From: Amblyornis subalaris | Taxonomy: Eukaryota; Chordata; Aves; Passeriformes; Ptilonorhynchidae | Assembly (NCBI GenBank): GCA_018881555.1 | Contig: JACAXG010000053.1 | Location: forward strand, 3,647,210-3,711,209 | Direction: 5' to 3' | Length of the DNA stretch: 64,000 nt | Shown here: one piece after another, positions 42,101-57,061 of the stretch | Position numbering within the stretch: the first letter of the stretch is position 1 | How the letters are laid out: each line of letters begins with the position of its first letter | Position numbers and translations under genes: made by a program | Notes under the pieces: generated by a model | The model's input: the letters and a program-made list of their open reading frames with translations, nothing else | What the model was told of the DNA's origin: nothing | Database searches by the model: none

Positions 42101-42656
42101 CTTTGCAGATAGAATTCTTTGTCATTGTAAAATATTAAAGGTCAGCCAGAATATTGCTGCGATGTAACTGAAGCATTTGGGGCTTATCTAGGAGCTGGTA
42201 TCTTCAGANACTATCCTCAAGGTTTGAGACCCCAATCATCCTCAAGTTCCTTCTCTCTACAGAAGTTTTGTTTCACAATTTTGAGTAGTTTCTTTCTCTC
42301 AGACCACAAAATAAGTGTTTCAAAACCTTTGTTATACTGTGTTTTATACGCTACACATATAAAGCAATCCCAGCTGCAAAACAATTGTTTGCTTATTTGG
42401 CTTTAGACGAGTTGTAGACTTTCCACACAAATAGCCTCTGACATTAACAACAACAGCAATAGAAAACTTGGTACTTAAACCAAGCATTCTTCTGTTCCTA
42501 ATGCCAGCTATGAGTTCAAGCTGTTTCTTGTGGTCTAATGCAAGTGAAAAAAAAAAAAAGATAAAAATTATGCACTCTGAAAACAAGGTTGCAGGACTCA
42601 ATTTATAAAGCTTTATGTAGGAAAACAAAATCCCTGAGAGAAGACAAAGAACCTTC

Positions 42657-42676
42657 TTTTTTTTTTTTTTTTTTTT
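42657..42676. repeat. Poly-T tract, 20 bases
   Basis: There are twenty uninterrupted T residues, followed by ATTTATTAG. A run of A residues about 110 bp upstream (42547-42559) is also present. No retroposed body is recognised next to either run. The length is prone to assembly error. Confidence 0.8.
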
Positions 42677-45600
42677 ATTTATTAGCACATCATTTTGATT
42701 ACTTCCTTGGTCAGGAGAAAATGCAGTCAAATAATGGCCTGTATGTCACTGCTATTGGATTTTATCTTATTTTTAGGGATGAGTACTGACTTAACTGCAG
42801 TGGCCTCATACAGAGGCCAGCAATCATATCTCTAGGATGACAATTTAAAGAATACATCTTATGTTCTGACTGTTCTCATTGACATGCAAAACCTGCTCCA
42901 GAGTTTATCAAGACTATCACAGAACAATAATTTGTCCCTAGAGGAAGTAGAGAAAAAAACATCAGCAAAATTCTTTAGCAAAAAACTCTGTTGAGCTGTC
43001 AAGTGCCTTTCTACTTGAGAGACATTTTGGATTTTTATGGACAAACTGGTAACTCACATTGACTTGTTCTTTTTTTAACAAGTAACGATTTCTGACAGAA
43101 CCCATTTTTTCAAACTCTGAAAATCCACATGTCTACACAATATCATCTTTATTGTCAGCGTGGTCTCACATGCTGGTTATGTACATCCCTGCTACTCAAT
43201 CATGACACCATGTTAGGACACATCAGTTTAGAAAGATCCAGAAATATTTTAACCCTGCTAAAAGATCTGGGAGATGTTGGATCAGTTAATGGGACACATA
43301 ACTACTCACCTGTCAGACTCAGGCACAGATACAGATCATATTTACGTTTCATTAAGACTTCATTCAAGTCTCACAATAATTTATCCCTTGAATTTCTGTG
43401 GTTAATATGATATTTATTACAATTCTGCTGGTTCCCTGAGGGATAGTTGAAAAGTGGCCTGAGTTTCCAGCCACAAGGACAATTAGCAGTTCATGGCTGG
43501 GGACTGTGTGTTGATTCCTGTTGTGTGAACAGGGTTAAAATCACCCCCATAGCTGTAATTTAGAGCAAACTGGAGCCAGGATTCCAAAAATCCAGTAAAT
43601 ATATGAGCTGGTGACCTCTGAAATTCAGAGATTAATATAGAGGGATATGCTTGAGGACCTCAAGAAAAAGAAGAACAAAATGCTTAGAAGCAAACATGTA
43701 GGAAATGAACTAGATTAAAAAACAAATAAAGCGTAAAAGTGGGAATTAAGATATTCTGGTAGAGATCAAGGAACCAAATTACTTGACAGTGTCAGGATGA
43801 TTCTGAATCATACTGACACAGAAGACAGGCTTTGGATGACTCAATGGTAATTGGGAGCTGCAGTGTTTCTGAACAGGGTGGCTGCTGCAGATACTGTACC
43901 TCTGTGGGAATCTAGAAATGGGAATTATATACAATCAACCACAATTCAGGAGGCAAAAGGAATGCTTCATTTTAATATGAAATACAAAACAAATGTCTAA
44001 AATTTAGCTTTTACTTATTTTTTGCACAAACTGCTCATTTTTAGTTCTCGGTAAGAGACAAGTTACTTTTCTTTTGATTCAAGAAGGAAGAAAGCTGGTT
44101 CTTTTTTAAAACTTAGTTAAATATAGCAGTAGATAAAACCACATGAAAACAATACCTTTCCAGAATAGAAAAGAGACATTTTAGATCAGTAACTGTAACT
44201 TCCACTGACAGTAACTTGTGGTGAGATAATTGGGAATGGAAATTTTTATCCAAGTAAATTAATCAGTCAAGATAATCCATTTTAAATCTGTCAAAACAAG
44301 AAGCTGCCAGCCTTCAAACCTAAGACATTTTCCTTTTCCATATGGTTTACTCTCTTAAGCAGCTCAAGGCATAAGTGATTTTCAGTCAAACATTGAAGAA
44401 ATGTAGGGACAAATGTTTTTCCCAATAGCTGTTTGTCATAGGTGCCAACTGAAGAAAAGGTGGAGGAAAAAAATTCTAGTGTATAAAGGTGACAAGGAAC
44501 AGATCTTTACAAACTGTCATTTGGTATCAACCTAATGGAAAAAAAAAAATGAGAAGTTTATTTTCTGATACATGGCAGCAAGGAGTTGGAGTGAGGAAAG
44601 AGTTTAAAAAAATAGTTCATTTTCCTAAAATCTGTAGCTTTTTCTGATTGAATACATTGGATCTCAAAATTTAACGTCATTATTAGGTATCTTCCTTTTG
44701 TATAAAGACTAATGACCAAAAAACTTAAAAGAAAATGGTGATTCTTTAGAGGCAATAGACGGCAATGGTAAAGAAAAGAAAGCTCGTACAGTCTGTATCT
44801 ATTGATGGTACTCGACTTCTTGCCTATTTCCATCTCGACATAATAAAAGAAAAATAATATAATGGAAATTCTGAAAATGTTAATTCAGAAACTTCAAAGT
44901 ATTTTTTGCCATTGGGGGTTGTACTAATAAAAGCATGTTTTTACCACACTTACTTATCCAGAACTCCGCAGAGATCTTTTTTTATTTCTTCACTACTAAA
45001 TATTTCAGTCATGATCACCTAACTTGACTTAAATACACAGGATTTCTCAGAACTCATTTGAAAAATCAGCCTCAATAACTCNTCTTGAACAAGAGACTTT
45101 AATTAGAAAAAAAACACATCCACTTGATTTAAAATTTGTCAGTGATAGTGAATCCTCCACGTTTCATTGAGAATTGTTCTGAGAGTTAATTAAGCTCATT
45201 GTTAAAAATAGGTTTCACTTTCGTCTACTGAATAACATTGACTTGTTTTCAGTCCCTGCTTTTTCCTGTGACAGTGAATGCTTCATCACCAACACTCTGC
45301 TTTTTAGAGAGGCAGAACAAATGAATTGCCACCAAAATTCTCTTTGGTCAGCTAAGTAATTTGGGATCACTGAATCTCTCACTCATCTTGAATCATTTAA
45401 ACATGTTTCTATTGCAAAGATGAACAACCCAGGCTAATTAACATTATACACCAAATGGAGGGACTCTAAATAAATAGGCTTCAAGATGTTTGAAAAGAAC
45501 CCTGTGTATTTCTCTAATCAATAACAGTACCANNAAGGAGGAAAAAAAGGATTTCTACCTAATTCAGAGTTGGGAGAANTAGGTAAATTTGTGGATCAAA

Positions 45601-48448
45601 GAAAGAAAACAGAAATTAATTCTTGATTTGGAAAATTGATAAATCAACAAAAAGAAAATATTTATAGCATACAATAGGTTATTTTACATTTGAAGGGATA
45701 TAAAGTAAGCTGGAAAGATAAGGATNATCCAAAATTTCCTCAACAGCTACTGACACGCTATGATATTGTGTAGTGTCTTGTGCTATCATGTGTGGTAAAA
45801 CTGATTTGCTTGTTNGTTAATGTAGAAAATATGTTGTTCACAGAGGCCTTAAAAACACTCCTTTTCAGCAATAAAATCCTTATTTTCCTATTTAATGGAA
45901 AAGATAAAATTGTACACAATGGCTAGAAAAAAAGAAATTGGAACAGCATCTAAGAGGACAGCATGCAATTTGGTTGTGGTTTCTGCTGGTTGTATGTAGC
46001 AGAGGTACTAAAAAAGGCAACAAACCTCAAGGATTAGCTGACATTATTGGCACTCATTGTGAAAAAGGCAGTGCTACCTTCTAATTAATAGATATCAATC
46101 TTTATGGGCATATAACCCTTGCTTTATCTTAGTATCTATCTGAAGGGGAAAATTACTTAATTTGTAAGGGATTTTCAGTGCTTGTGAAGCAATCAGATAA
46201 AAGACAATTCAACATCAGAAGCTGTTGCAGTACTACAGTTTTCACTTCAGTGTACAAAACATTCTTATAACACGAGTAGGCAAAGAAGGCAATCACAAAA
46301 CATGATTTGCATTCTCTAAGTTCATCTATTATAAAAAACCTCTCTTGTTAACCAGACTGAATTTAACACCCTAAAGAGGCAGTTAACAGTTCCAATTTAG
46401 AGATAAAAGAAACAGTCACATCACGAAGTTCCACAGACTTCTCGACGATTGCATGGGATAGTCTTCATTCTAAGTCTCCTTTTGGAATTTGTATGAAAAT
46501 TGTTTTCCTAATGCTTCACCAAATCATTATGAAAAATGAATATGAAAAACCTTTCAAGCCTCTAGGTTTTGTTTTGAAACAGTCACGCCTTTAGTAGTAA
46601 CCTTTATTAGACCCATANCACTCTTTCTCTGGTTTGAAATTAATACAATGCTAAATTCCTTCTCNCAAGTAAGAGGAGATTTGTGAAAATAAAATTATCA
46701 AGTACCTTAANGAGATGCGAGTGCAAAAAGTACTTAAGGTTCAGTGCACTTTCATTACCCATGTAAATTTGAAAGGTTTTAACTATTTGTGCAAATACAG
46801 TTTTTACCTAACGTAGCATATTAACAGTAATATCAGAAAAGTCAAGTCCTTGCACTGCAAGGTAATAAACTACTGCATGGTAAAAATAATGTCCTAGCAA
46901 GAGGAATCTGGGAATATAAAACACACTTCCAATGCTCTCATGACCCTTTAAATGTGTTGTCATCTCCAAAGATGCCATTACTGTGCAAAGAAGTAAATTT
47001 AATTTCCCTCCACTCAGCAGAAGATGATACTAGACCAAGTGGCTATGAACGTAATAAAGCATCTTATGTACATTGTTAACATAAACTCTGATGTGCAATG
47101 AAGAACTTTGTGCTGCATGCTTCAGTGGTTGTGAGATATTACTCCTTGTAATAGTAAAGGTCACGATTCAAACACTTTTCAGCNGTTTGCAATGTAAGCC
47201 CTGGTTCTGCATTTCTCTAAGAACACACAAATTATGTCTTATACTTAATATCAAAATCCCCTCTCTTGACTTATATACTGTACCTTATGGGCAGAATAAG
47301 CACCACATTGAAATAAAGGCAGTCTTGGTTACAGTTAAAGCACATCCTCCTCTTTCACCCACAGCAAACACCGCAGTAGTGCCCACATTCTCTTTTTCCT
47401 GTCTTGGTTTGGGGTTTGGGTGCGTTTTTTGAGCTTGGTATCAGTGGTGCATTTAAAGAAATAAATATTTCTTAAACTCAAACATTACTGTAACATGCAA
47501 GATCGTTACTAATGTTGATGACTAAAGGTATCAACCTGATCTTCAGGTAAACAGGAAAGATTTCAGCATAAATATTGCAAAAGCTAAAAGTAAGATTCTG
47601 TATGCATCATAAAAGGTAGAAGAGAAAGATAAACAAAATTTTGCTGAGACTTATATGATGAGGAAAGTGATATGCACTTTTTTTGCAAATACACTCAGGC
47701 ATGTACAATCCCAATGGTTTTATCAAATCAAAACAGGCCCTGCCTAATCATTCAGGCTTTGTGACAGAAAAGTAAATCAGGGAATCCAAATTCCCCTTGG
47801 TAACTGAAAGATATCAATTTTTAATGAGAATGTGAATAATTTATTATCTTTCCCATAAAAACATATTTTGAATAATTTGTTAATCTTAGTAATAGTATGA
47901 CAAAATATCTAGGGAAGAATGAAAGCAGCAGAGTACGAAGGATATGATGTTCATTTTAATTAAATTATTCCTCCCCTTCAGAGAACAGTTTTAAAGATCC
48001 CATTTGTCAAGAACTGGAGCTACAGCATTATTGACCCTAGTTATATCTCGTAAGCAAGGAGAAATATATAATTTTGAGGTGAACATATAGATATTGGCAT
48101 TCTAAAGTATTTATCAAAAAAATCACACAAGTAATCACACCTCTATTCACACCACAGCAATTAGAATACACGCCCGACATACACATTTACATTTCCTGTA
48201 ATTACAATGTAACTGAGGCAGATGTTTAAATTTAAATTGTTTGCTATCTGGGGATTGTCTTAGATACCTGAAATTCAACAGATTCAAATATGCTACCAAG
48301 TCAAGAACTGAACAAACCAAATGCATCTTTCCCTATAATGAATAATCTGACTTGTGAATCCAACTGCTAGCAGCTATTATTTCAATTAACCACATACTCC
48401 ACTACAGAACCAAGTANATTATTTAAGTGTGTATAAAACTTTTTATGG

Positions 48449-48960
48449 GATGTTTAGGGGAGAGAACACAGGGTGGAAAAAAAGGAAAACCAAAGTGGAT
48501 GAGGGGGGAACAAGCATATGAGAATAAAGGTAAAAGAGGGTAAAAGATGCCAGTCACGTAAGCAGGTGCTGGCCAGTAAAGCTGTCTGACAATGCCTCAG
48601 GCTTGACCACTATCCTATACCCTTATTAAATCCTATGTCTAGCTTCTATGTAAGCACACTGTCTACACTGAGCCTCTGTGAGTTGGTCACCAGCAAAGTC
48701 CAAGCTGGAAGAACCAGCCAGTTGCACAAGGCCTGANTGTCAGCTGCTGGGGACATTTATCCAAGACCAGTCACAGAGAGAACTGTGTTTTGCACGGGTG
48801 GCTGGGGGTCAGTGCTGCCCAGCACCAGGTCGGACCAGCCAGCAAGCAGCAGGAGGCCACCTACTGTGGTCCTAAAGTCAGCTGGGTTCTTCCCTCTCAC
48901 AGCCTGAAGTCCACGTTGGCTTTAAGCATACTAAGCTTTTCACTACGTCACAGACCCTTT
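48449..48960 (+). mobile_element. Possible degenerate LTR, unassigned
   Basis: This block of about 0.5 kb stands out as GC-richer than the surrounding intron. Its layout would suit an LTR in plus orientation: a purine-rich start (TGTTTAGGGGAGAGAACACA), a polyadenylation-like stretch (CCTTATTAAATCCTATG) near 48621, then a GC-rich 3' third. I found no matching terminal repeats or target duplication and do not recognise the family. A single-copy GC-rich block is an alternative. The small open frames here (48.68-49.05 kb) do not look like known proteins. Confidence 0.3.
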
Positions 48961-51900
48961 AAAATGTTAACCCTCTTTATACAGCAAGATTTTTTTCTGC
49001 TACTTGTAAAAAATGTTGGATTTTGTACATGTGCTATCATGTACAGTGCTTAACTAAAGCCTAGCCTTCACCAAGAAGGAGAAAATGCACATCTACATGC
49101 TCAGCACACTCTGACAGCTTTCGCGACCAAGTCAAACAACTAGTCCTGAGGACTTTGTGACTTAAAAAAACATGAAAAAAAAATTAAGAAATTAACCTCC
49201 TTTCCTTTCTATTCCTGCTGACTGAAATTCAGATTGAGATTTCATGTAATTACAACTCAGAACATTTTCGGACTGCAACAAAAATATGTATCTATTGAAG
49301 GGTTGCAGAACTCTGAGTTAGAGAAGGTAGACAAAAGAATTCATAGAGCTGTGGAAAATGCGTAGAAGCAAGTTAATTGTTTGACAGGAAAATTATGGAA
49401 TGATTTGATTGTATAAATTTGACTTGCGTGATTGGGTTTTACACAAATACAAGATAGAAGAGACACACTTGTGCAACACACCAGGGTTTGTGCTACATTG
49501 CACTGAATTCCAAACAAGACTCCAGGTACATCCTGGAGTTCACAGCAGTCACAGAGAGTACCAAGGGTTTGCAAAAAATTCTTACAGTTGTCTTTTAAAT
49601 ATCTGTGCCCAGTGACTCCTCACACTGCCCTGGAGCTTGGACTTCTAAGAACATCTGATGCTATTTGGAATGAGAAAAAAAGGGTCACAACACGGGTTTA
49701 ACTATTGAATGCATACCATATATATATAAAATTTGAATTTCCCTTAGCTTCTGTCTTATACTTAAGACCCATTCTTCACTGACTAAAAGAAAAAAAAAAT
49801 CAATGAGAACATTTAACAAAAAAATTATAGAAAAACTCAGTATATGAAAAAAACACTTAATTCAACAGTGTAATTATCTAGCACTCTTAATGCATAAAAC
49901 TTTAAGGTTGAAAGATCAGTTATAATACTGCCTTCTAGCATTGATGCTTTAAAATAAAATCTGTGCCCTGGACAGTTACTTAATAAGATGAGTTTAAGTT
50001 GTCTTTCTCTCTTGGAAAGTATATAGTAACTCAAAAAAAANCCAAAGAAAACACACACAAAAAAGACAGAGTTCAAACCAGCTAGCTCTTCTTTCCCTCA
50101 AAACCTCAGACCTATTTTCGAAAAACTTAAAATTTTATCATGATCTTGCATCTCCAAGTGTTCTTACACAAAAGGTTCAATTTCTTTCCCACACATACCC
50201 ACCTCCTCATTTAAAAATGTTAAGAGAACGTTTTCAAGAAATCTGTAATTGTTTTCAACCTCTTTATGGAAAAAAAAAAAAAATCTCTGTAATTGTTCTG
50301 AGTTTCCATACATTTTTTTCTATTAATAACAGTGCCAGTAGGATGGGGGTTTTTTTGGTTGTTTCTTTCATTTTTAGTCTTCTATCCTCTCCCAGCAAGG
50401 TTAGACATGTATCTCCAACATACCTTCAATGTTTCTCAGAACCCAATAGCNGGATAGACAAGGAAAGTCAACTTAGAAATACAAATGAAGAAAAGCTACA
50501 GCAGAATCAACAATTTTAGTTCTCAGTCAGCAAATCAGCTCCTTTATAGAAGAAGGGAAACTAAGTCTTCACTGTATGTTTGGGGTGAAGCATGGATGTG
50601 GAAGGGTCTTGCACAGATGAATTAAAGAGAGAGAGAGAGATGTATTTTTTCCAAGAGCAGAGAAGGACAGGGAAAATAGATATAAAACAGACTAGGAAAT
50701 CAAGCTTCTTCATTTCTGCTCAAGAAACAATTGCTTGATACTGCTGGTAATTTCCCCACTGTGCATGTGTGGCTGGAAACAACAGATTAGTGCAGATAAT
50801 TTTTTATAGCCAATTTAGAGCTAGACATAGATTTACTGAGTAATTTAGAGGATGAAACAAATCTGTGTCTCTGGAGTTTTCACTGGGTTTATTACCTAAA
50901 CAGGTGAAGGCTAGAAGGAAGAATCAGGAAGACGGGAGGAATTAAGCAGTTCTGTTTTATTCAAGGGCACATTCTGACTCCATCTTGTCCATCCACAGCT
51001 GTTATCAAATAGATTAGCAGCAATATGCTATTCTAAGTGAAAATTAATCATCTTTTCATTTTCTAGCTCTATTGAAATTGAAGGAGATAACTTCTTATCA
51101 AGTTATAAAATGGAGCAGATATTTTTAAATAGAGAAATAGGCCAAGATAATGTGAAATAACAGCCTCCCCTGAGGCTGATTTGCATACTTTAAATGCTCT
51201 GAAGTACTATACTCTGGATATTCAGTAACAAATCAGGAGATTCTGATGGAACCCACTGCACGGCCTAGCTAAAATCTGTGAGGCAATTATAGCTTGAAAA
51301 TCTGTTTTTCATGATAAATCCACATGGGAAGTCTTATGTGGATCTGCATGACACTATGCAAAAATCTGGCTTTCTGATGTCTTCCCTTCTTTTATTTGCA
51401 TCCTGAATATCTTTTTTTTTCTTTTGCAACATCAGGAGAGCATGCTGAAATAGATAAATTACTTCCGTATACAGTCAAGGGAATGTACTGTTCTACTCCT
51501 TCAACTCACAGGATTGTTTTTAAGAGAAGAGTAACAGAATTTTTGCTTATTGTTACAGTGCTGCCTTTCACTTCCTTAACTTCAAGTTATTTCACTAGAA
51601 GGGGTTCCTAGAAAAAACCTTTAAAGATATGTCTACAACACATAATCTGTGAAGAAAGTAAAATTCAAAGGTAAAAAAAGGGTATTTAACAGGCCCTATA
51701 AACATACATAAAATATGGCCTGAAGAGANTGCAGAGAAGTACAAAGAAAAATCTTTAAGCTTTATCATTCATTATATTAGAAGGCATGAGTGTCTTAAAA
51801 CATGACACAAGAATGTCCCTACTGATTTTCCCCAGATGAGGAAAGCCTTGGGTGTGCTGTGGGGTTTAGAGAGCTCTCCAAGGTTTTCCACGCTGACAGC

Positions 51901-54616
51901 AGAGACAACCAGCACTCAAGAACGCCACCAGTTGAAATGCATTGATTCTGTCAGCACATCTCTCTGGAGATAAATATGGCTTAGACCACATCATTTATGC
52001 TGCCATGTCATGTCCCAGCAGGACTGAGTACTCACACCCTCTTCAAAAAAGCCTGTTTCTCTGTCAGCTGGAACTTGAGAGAGGCAAGCCAGTGGATTCA
52101 GCAATCAGAAAAATGCCATGTGCATGGATTAGGCAGGGGTCCCATGACTTCCCTTCTGNTGGAAATTTCACAAAGCAAATCTACATCTGTACAAGCTTCC
52201 GAGGGCCGTGATGGTACTTCAGAGAAAACAGAGCAAGGGAAAATGCCAGCAGGGCAGCAAAGATACATCCTGTGTCTCACTGGGAATACTGACCATGGTA
52301 ATACCTAACCTAGCAGCATGTTAGTCCTGGTTATCCATTGCACATATCAGTCCATAAAACAAATCTGTGTATTCTGAAATCGCTTAAGTCCTGCTTGCAA
52401 AGTCTCTCTGTACACAACAAAAGATGCTAACTCCAGAAGTGAGCCTGTGAGGAAGGAATCTCATACTGTAATGTGGAGGACAAGTAGTCTCTCGCTCAAA
52501 GGACAATTCCAATGAAGATNGTACTACAATATTATCATGAAGCTCATGGTTGACTGACCACCAACTCCATGGGACCTCCAACAGCCAGGGACAGTCACCA
52601 ATCTGCAATAGGATATGGCCTGTCAGCAAACCTTTCCCCGACAGACTGGTGCTGAGGACACATGGCCCATAAATTTTTCTACTAGGTATGCAACAACCAG
52701 TAACTCTCCATCTAGATGCAGTCTCCAATCAGCCAGCCTCTGTTCCATAGTCATTGTAACATAACAGAACTGGAGTTAAGCCTGACTTTGTGCACTGAAT
52801 CGATCCTAGAGCTAATCCTGGACCCTTCTCAGGAAGACAGCCCTAACAGCATCTCAGGAGTAGGAACAGAAGAAGTAGTAGGGTATAAAGAAACTGAGAT
52901 GCTAAAAGCAACCTCATGTAGCAAACTGTGCCCCTTCCCAAAACCAAGATACAGTAGAGTAGAAAGAAAGGATGAGTTGCAGTCCTGAGAGCTGAACGTA
53001 CCCACAGCTTGAGGAACACTACCAGCTGGAGCCACTGAGGGCTGACTTCAGCAGAACCTCTGATGTAATTTATAAAGTTTAAAATTATTTCTGCCTATTG
53101 TGACTCAACCCTGGTCACAAAATGCAGTTAAAACATGGAAGAGGAAAGAAAACTTAGTATTTTCCAACATGTTTTCAAAATAGTTTGCTAGAATGGAGAA
53201 ATATTTCTCACAGCTCTTTTTTTTTCCTGGCTCTTCGAATCATTTTGTGATTCTGAAAGTATTACGAAAGAAAGAGAGAAAGAGGAACTAAGGACAACAA
53301 GGACAACCACGTTAGTTTTGTTGGTTTTTCAGTCTTTGAAAGCAACAGGAAGAAAAAAACCAGACTGTACATGCAAAATTACTGAAAGAAAAAAGCAGAT
53401 GCAAATAAGTATAGAATTAAAGAAGCAGTCTTGAAATCTAACATTTCAGGGAAATGGCCTGAGGACCTGAACAAAATTTATGCCATTTCTTAGGTAAAAT
53501 TAGTTTAAAAGACAAATTGTCTGTAATCATAATGGACTGTACATGACACAAAAAGTATGCTAAAATGCTTTCTCAAAGAATGTTGAATAAAATATGAAAC
53601 TGCAATAGTAACATACTTCCAAAGAGCATACACAGAATTTTAATATCTCAAATTTGATTGCCATCAAACTGGTTTTACTCTGCAGGCAGCTTTTTGGAAA
53701 ATGTCTCGCTACCATTAAATACATTTATCAAACATATTTCATCTTTCCTTCCTAAGTGCTTGAGAGAGTTAATAAATACATATATTTTACACTACATCAA
53801 AGTTAGAAGAAAAAATTAAAGAGTCAATCATGGAGTNCTCCGTGGGAAAAGAGATAAACATCATACAGGTGACATGGCAGCTTAAAATATAGAAGTTTTA
53901 AAATATAAAACTTGTGCTGAAATATGGAGAGAGGTATCTAGAAAGCACGTTCAGCTAACCGCCCTGCTTACTCTTCCTGTTTGATGTTACACCAAGTCAT
54001 TACAACAGAGAGGCTTTATTGAGCACCAAGAACAGCAGCTAAGCCATAAAATGCAATGACTGGAGGTTAAATGCAAGATGAGATCACACCTTCACTCTTA
54101 GGACTCGGTGAAGTAACGCAGTTTGTGTTCCTGGGAAACAGTACCATGCAGGCCTGAAAAGTTATGTCGCTACTGTGAAGCCAAGGCAGGGAAAAAGAAA
54201 AGCCTGCTATGAGCAACAATTTCACAGCATGGCAAGTATTTTGTATCCCTGTAAAAGGATAATGAAAAAATAATTCCTAGATTCTCAGCCTATCTCACTA
54301 TTTCTGAATTTCTCCCTTCAGTTTTTAGAATCAATGAGGAAAAACCAAGTAATTAATTAGCAGCAAGCACAGTTTCTCCATAAGCATGAATGTTGCTCAT
54401 AAAATGATCATATTCCAGCAAGTCTATCAAGAATAATACTTAGTTCCAACACATTTTCAAAGTATTGTTTCTTTTTTATGTGGAATAATGATAAGCAGTA
54501 ACACCTGCATCTAATCTGATCTTCATCTACAGATCANGTCATTAAAATATTTCAGATATAAAAGACACAAAGGAGAAAGTACAATTAAAAAAAGATTGCT
54601 TTGTTTTTGTTATTGC

Positions 54617-55096
54617 TGAGCAGGGCTTACATAGATCCAAGGCCTTTCCTGCTTCTCCTGCTGCCACCCTGGTGAGGAGGCTGGGGGTGCCTGGGAGATT
54701 GTGAGGAGACACAGCCAGGACGGGTGACCCAGACTGACCAAAGGNATATTCCAGACCATATGACATCATGGCTCAGTTTATAAAGTCGAGGGAGGAAGGA
54801 GGAAGGGGAGCGTTTGGAGCGACAGCATTTGTCTTCCCAAGTCACCATCACATGTGATGGGGCCCTGCACTCCTGGAGATGGCTGAACACCTGCCCAACC
54901 ATGGGAAGCAGAGAATGAATTCCTTGTTTTGCTTTGCTTGTGTGCATGGCTTTTGCTTTCCCTATTAAGCTGTCTTTATCTCAACCCACAAGTTTTCTAG
55001 CTTTGACCCCTCTGATTCTCTCCCCGATCCTGCTGCTGGGGGTGTGAGTGAGTGGCTGCCTGGGNCTTTGCTGCTGGCNGGGGTCAAACCACTACA
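54617..55096 (+). mobile_element. Solo LTR fragment of an avian endogenous retrovirus
   Basis: It ends in 'ggggtcaaaccactaca', a typical 3' LTR terminus ending in CA. In plus orientation it shows 'gacccagactgaccaaagg-atattccagaccatatgacatcatggctcag', a TATA box in GTTTATAAAG (about 54777-54786), a polyadenylation-region sequence (CCTATTAAGCTGTCTTTATCTCAACCC) and a pyrimidine-rich U5. This block is familiar from passerine genomes. The 5' end has no clear TG terminus with matching target duplication, so it is probably truncated. There is no internal retroviral coding sequence. It is antisense to CFAP47. Minus-strand open frames across it are spurious. Confidence 0.8.
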
Positions 55097-57061
55097 AATG
55101 CAAATATAGAAAATGATATGACATCCAGATCAATTCTAAAACTTTTTTTTTTCTTTTAAATCATTCTTTCTATAGAACCTAGAAATTCTGTTGAGGCATA
55201 CTAATCTTCCAGAAGAGAAAACAAAAACAGTTCTTTGCCGGGAACAGTAAGGTCTGCAATATCCTTTACAAAACAAAGGTGTGTCAAGTACATCTTCAGG
55301 AAAATCATAGTATATAGCAAATTTTTTTNAATGAAATTGAAAAAAAGTCACCCTCATTTCATATTACTGAACCAGGTCTTTAAGAAGCTATTTTTTCAAA
55401 GAAAACAGTATGGCCTATTCTGGTATCTATATTAAAATGAAACATAAGCTCACGCATATTTTTGGGAGATACAAGCAACAAAAATTAATTTCTTTGGTAA
55501 ATAATTAAAGATATGAATAATTTATCTGTGTGTTCTGAAATTAGAAAGCATATCTGAGAAGTAATCGATAGAAATAATTATTATGAAAAATATTTAAAAT
55601 AGGTAGAGAAATCTACGTTTCTTCTACACTTCAGCAGAGAATAACTTGAAATTATTAAAATATGCAATTTCAGCNATAATCAAAGCCTTACTATAACACC
55701 AGATGAACCAAATAAATCAATTCTTATCATTGATCNTATCACACATATCACACAAATCATAAAGAAATTTTGGTAAAATTACAGCATTAAAAGCAATTCA
55801 TTCCTTTCATATCCCATTCCAGATCATATATCACCAGCAATGACACCTAAAATTTAATTCAGAAAATTAAACCAAATAGTTTAATTCTTTCCAGGTAGTA
55901 TAAGTCTATAGTTTCTGGGAAAATTTTCATAGGAAAATACAGAAAACAGTACTTTCCAACTAAAAAACTTTCTTAAAAAATCCCACACAAAGAACAAATA
56001 AACAAAATCAAAAACTAAAAAACAACTCCCCCCAACAAAACAAAAACGAGTCGAAATTACTGACAAACCTGAAGAGAAACCTAAGTGTATCTAGAATGAA
56101 ATAATTGTTAAGTCAATTTTCTTTCTTGTTGTCTGTTAATTCGGTAAAAAGTAAAAGCAATTATAAATGTCTAACTCATTGATTTCTGGAATTTCTTTCC
56201 GCTTCTTTTTCTCCTTAACTGATCCTTCAAACTACAAAAACTTTATTCTAAAAGGAAATTTCCTAGCACTTACATGTTTTTCCACTCTGGTACTCTATGT
56301 TTTAGGAAACTGTGATTTGTTGCAGGTTAAGTTGATAGAATAAGTAACATTAANAGTTTAAATATATCTTAAGGGTTACTTTTCAAGTGTGTTCATTTGC
56401 ACTTACTACAAAANCCATAAAATTTCTCATTAAAAAATCAACAACTTTTAAGAGGCCTTTCACCTTCAATTTAATTAAGAATCTTAACAATTTATGTCTT
56501 TCTCATTGGTATTTCATCAGCATTTTTATTCCAGTNTTGCTCATCTTTCCAGTCCTAAAATACAACTTTATTTATTTGTATTTAAACTTTGAATTATAAT
56601 TCAATTTCTGATAAAAATTCAAAGCCTTTCCTAGGAATACATCAAGACTACATTATATGGGCTCATTCACCCTTCTTACANCATACTTGTAGCACCTCTG
56701 TAGGTTACATTCCTCTTGTTTCTTTTACACATAATCATCACTCTGTCATCACACATGACATCTGTGATTTGATGGTAAGATATTTTTGTAAAAGAAACCA
56801 TATTTCAAAAGTTCAAGAAAATCATTGCAGGAGTGAGGAAAAAATGAACAATACACATTTCAGAGGAGCTTTACTAGATGCACCTCTGATTATTACTTAC
56901 TTATTTTAAGTAAAACAAACTTCATTCATATGGGGTTAAATTTTATTTCCACAAGGAGCCAGATTCAACACATACATGATCACTTGCACTCATCAAACAC
57001 CAAATTTTATATACAATCTTCATTTCAGAGACTACCAAATATCACACCATATAAAAAAACT

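Noticed and set aside
51830..52740. GC-richer stretch with several open frames, considered as an LTR or gene
   Set aside because: I could not find LTR ends, target duplications, splice sites or known motifs, and the frames on the two strands overlap each other.
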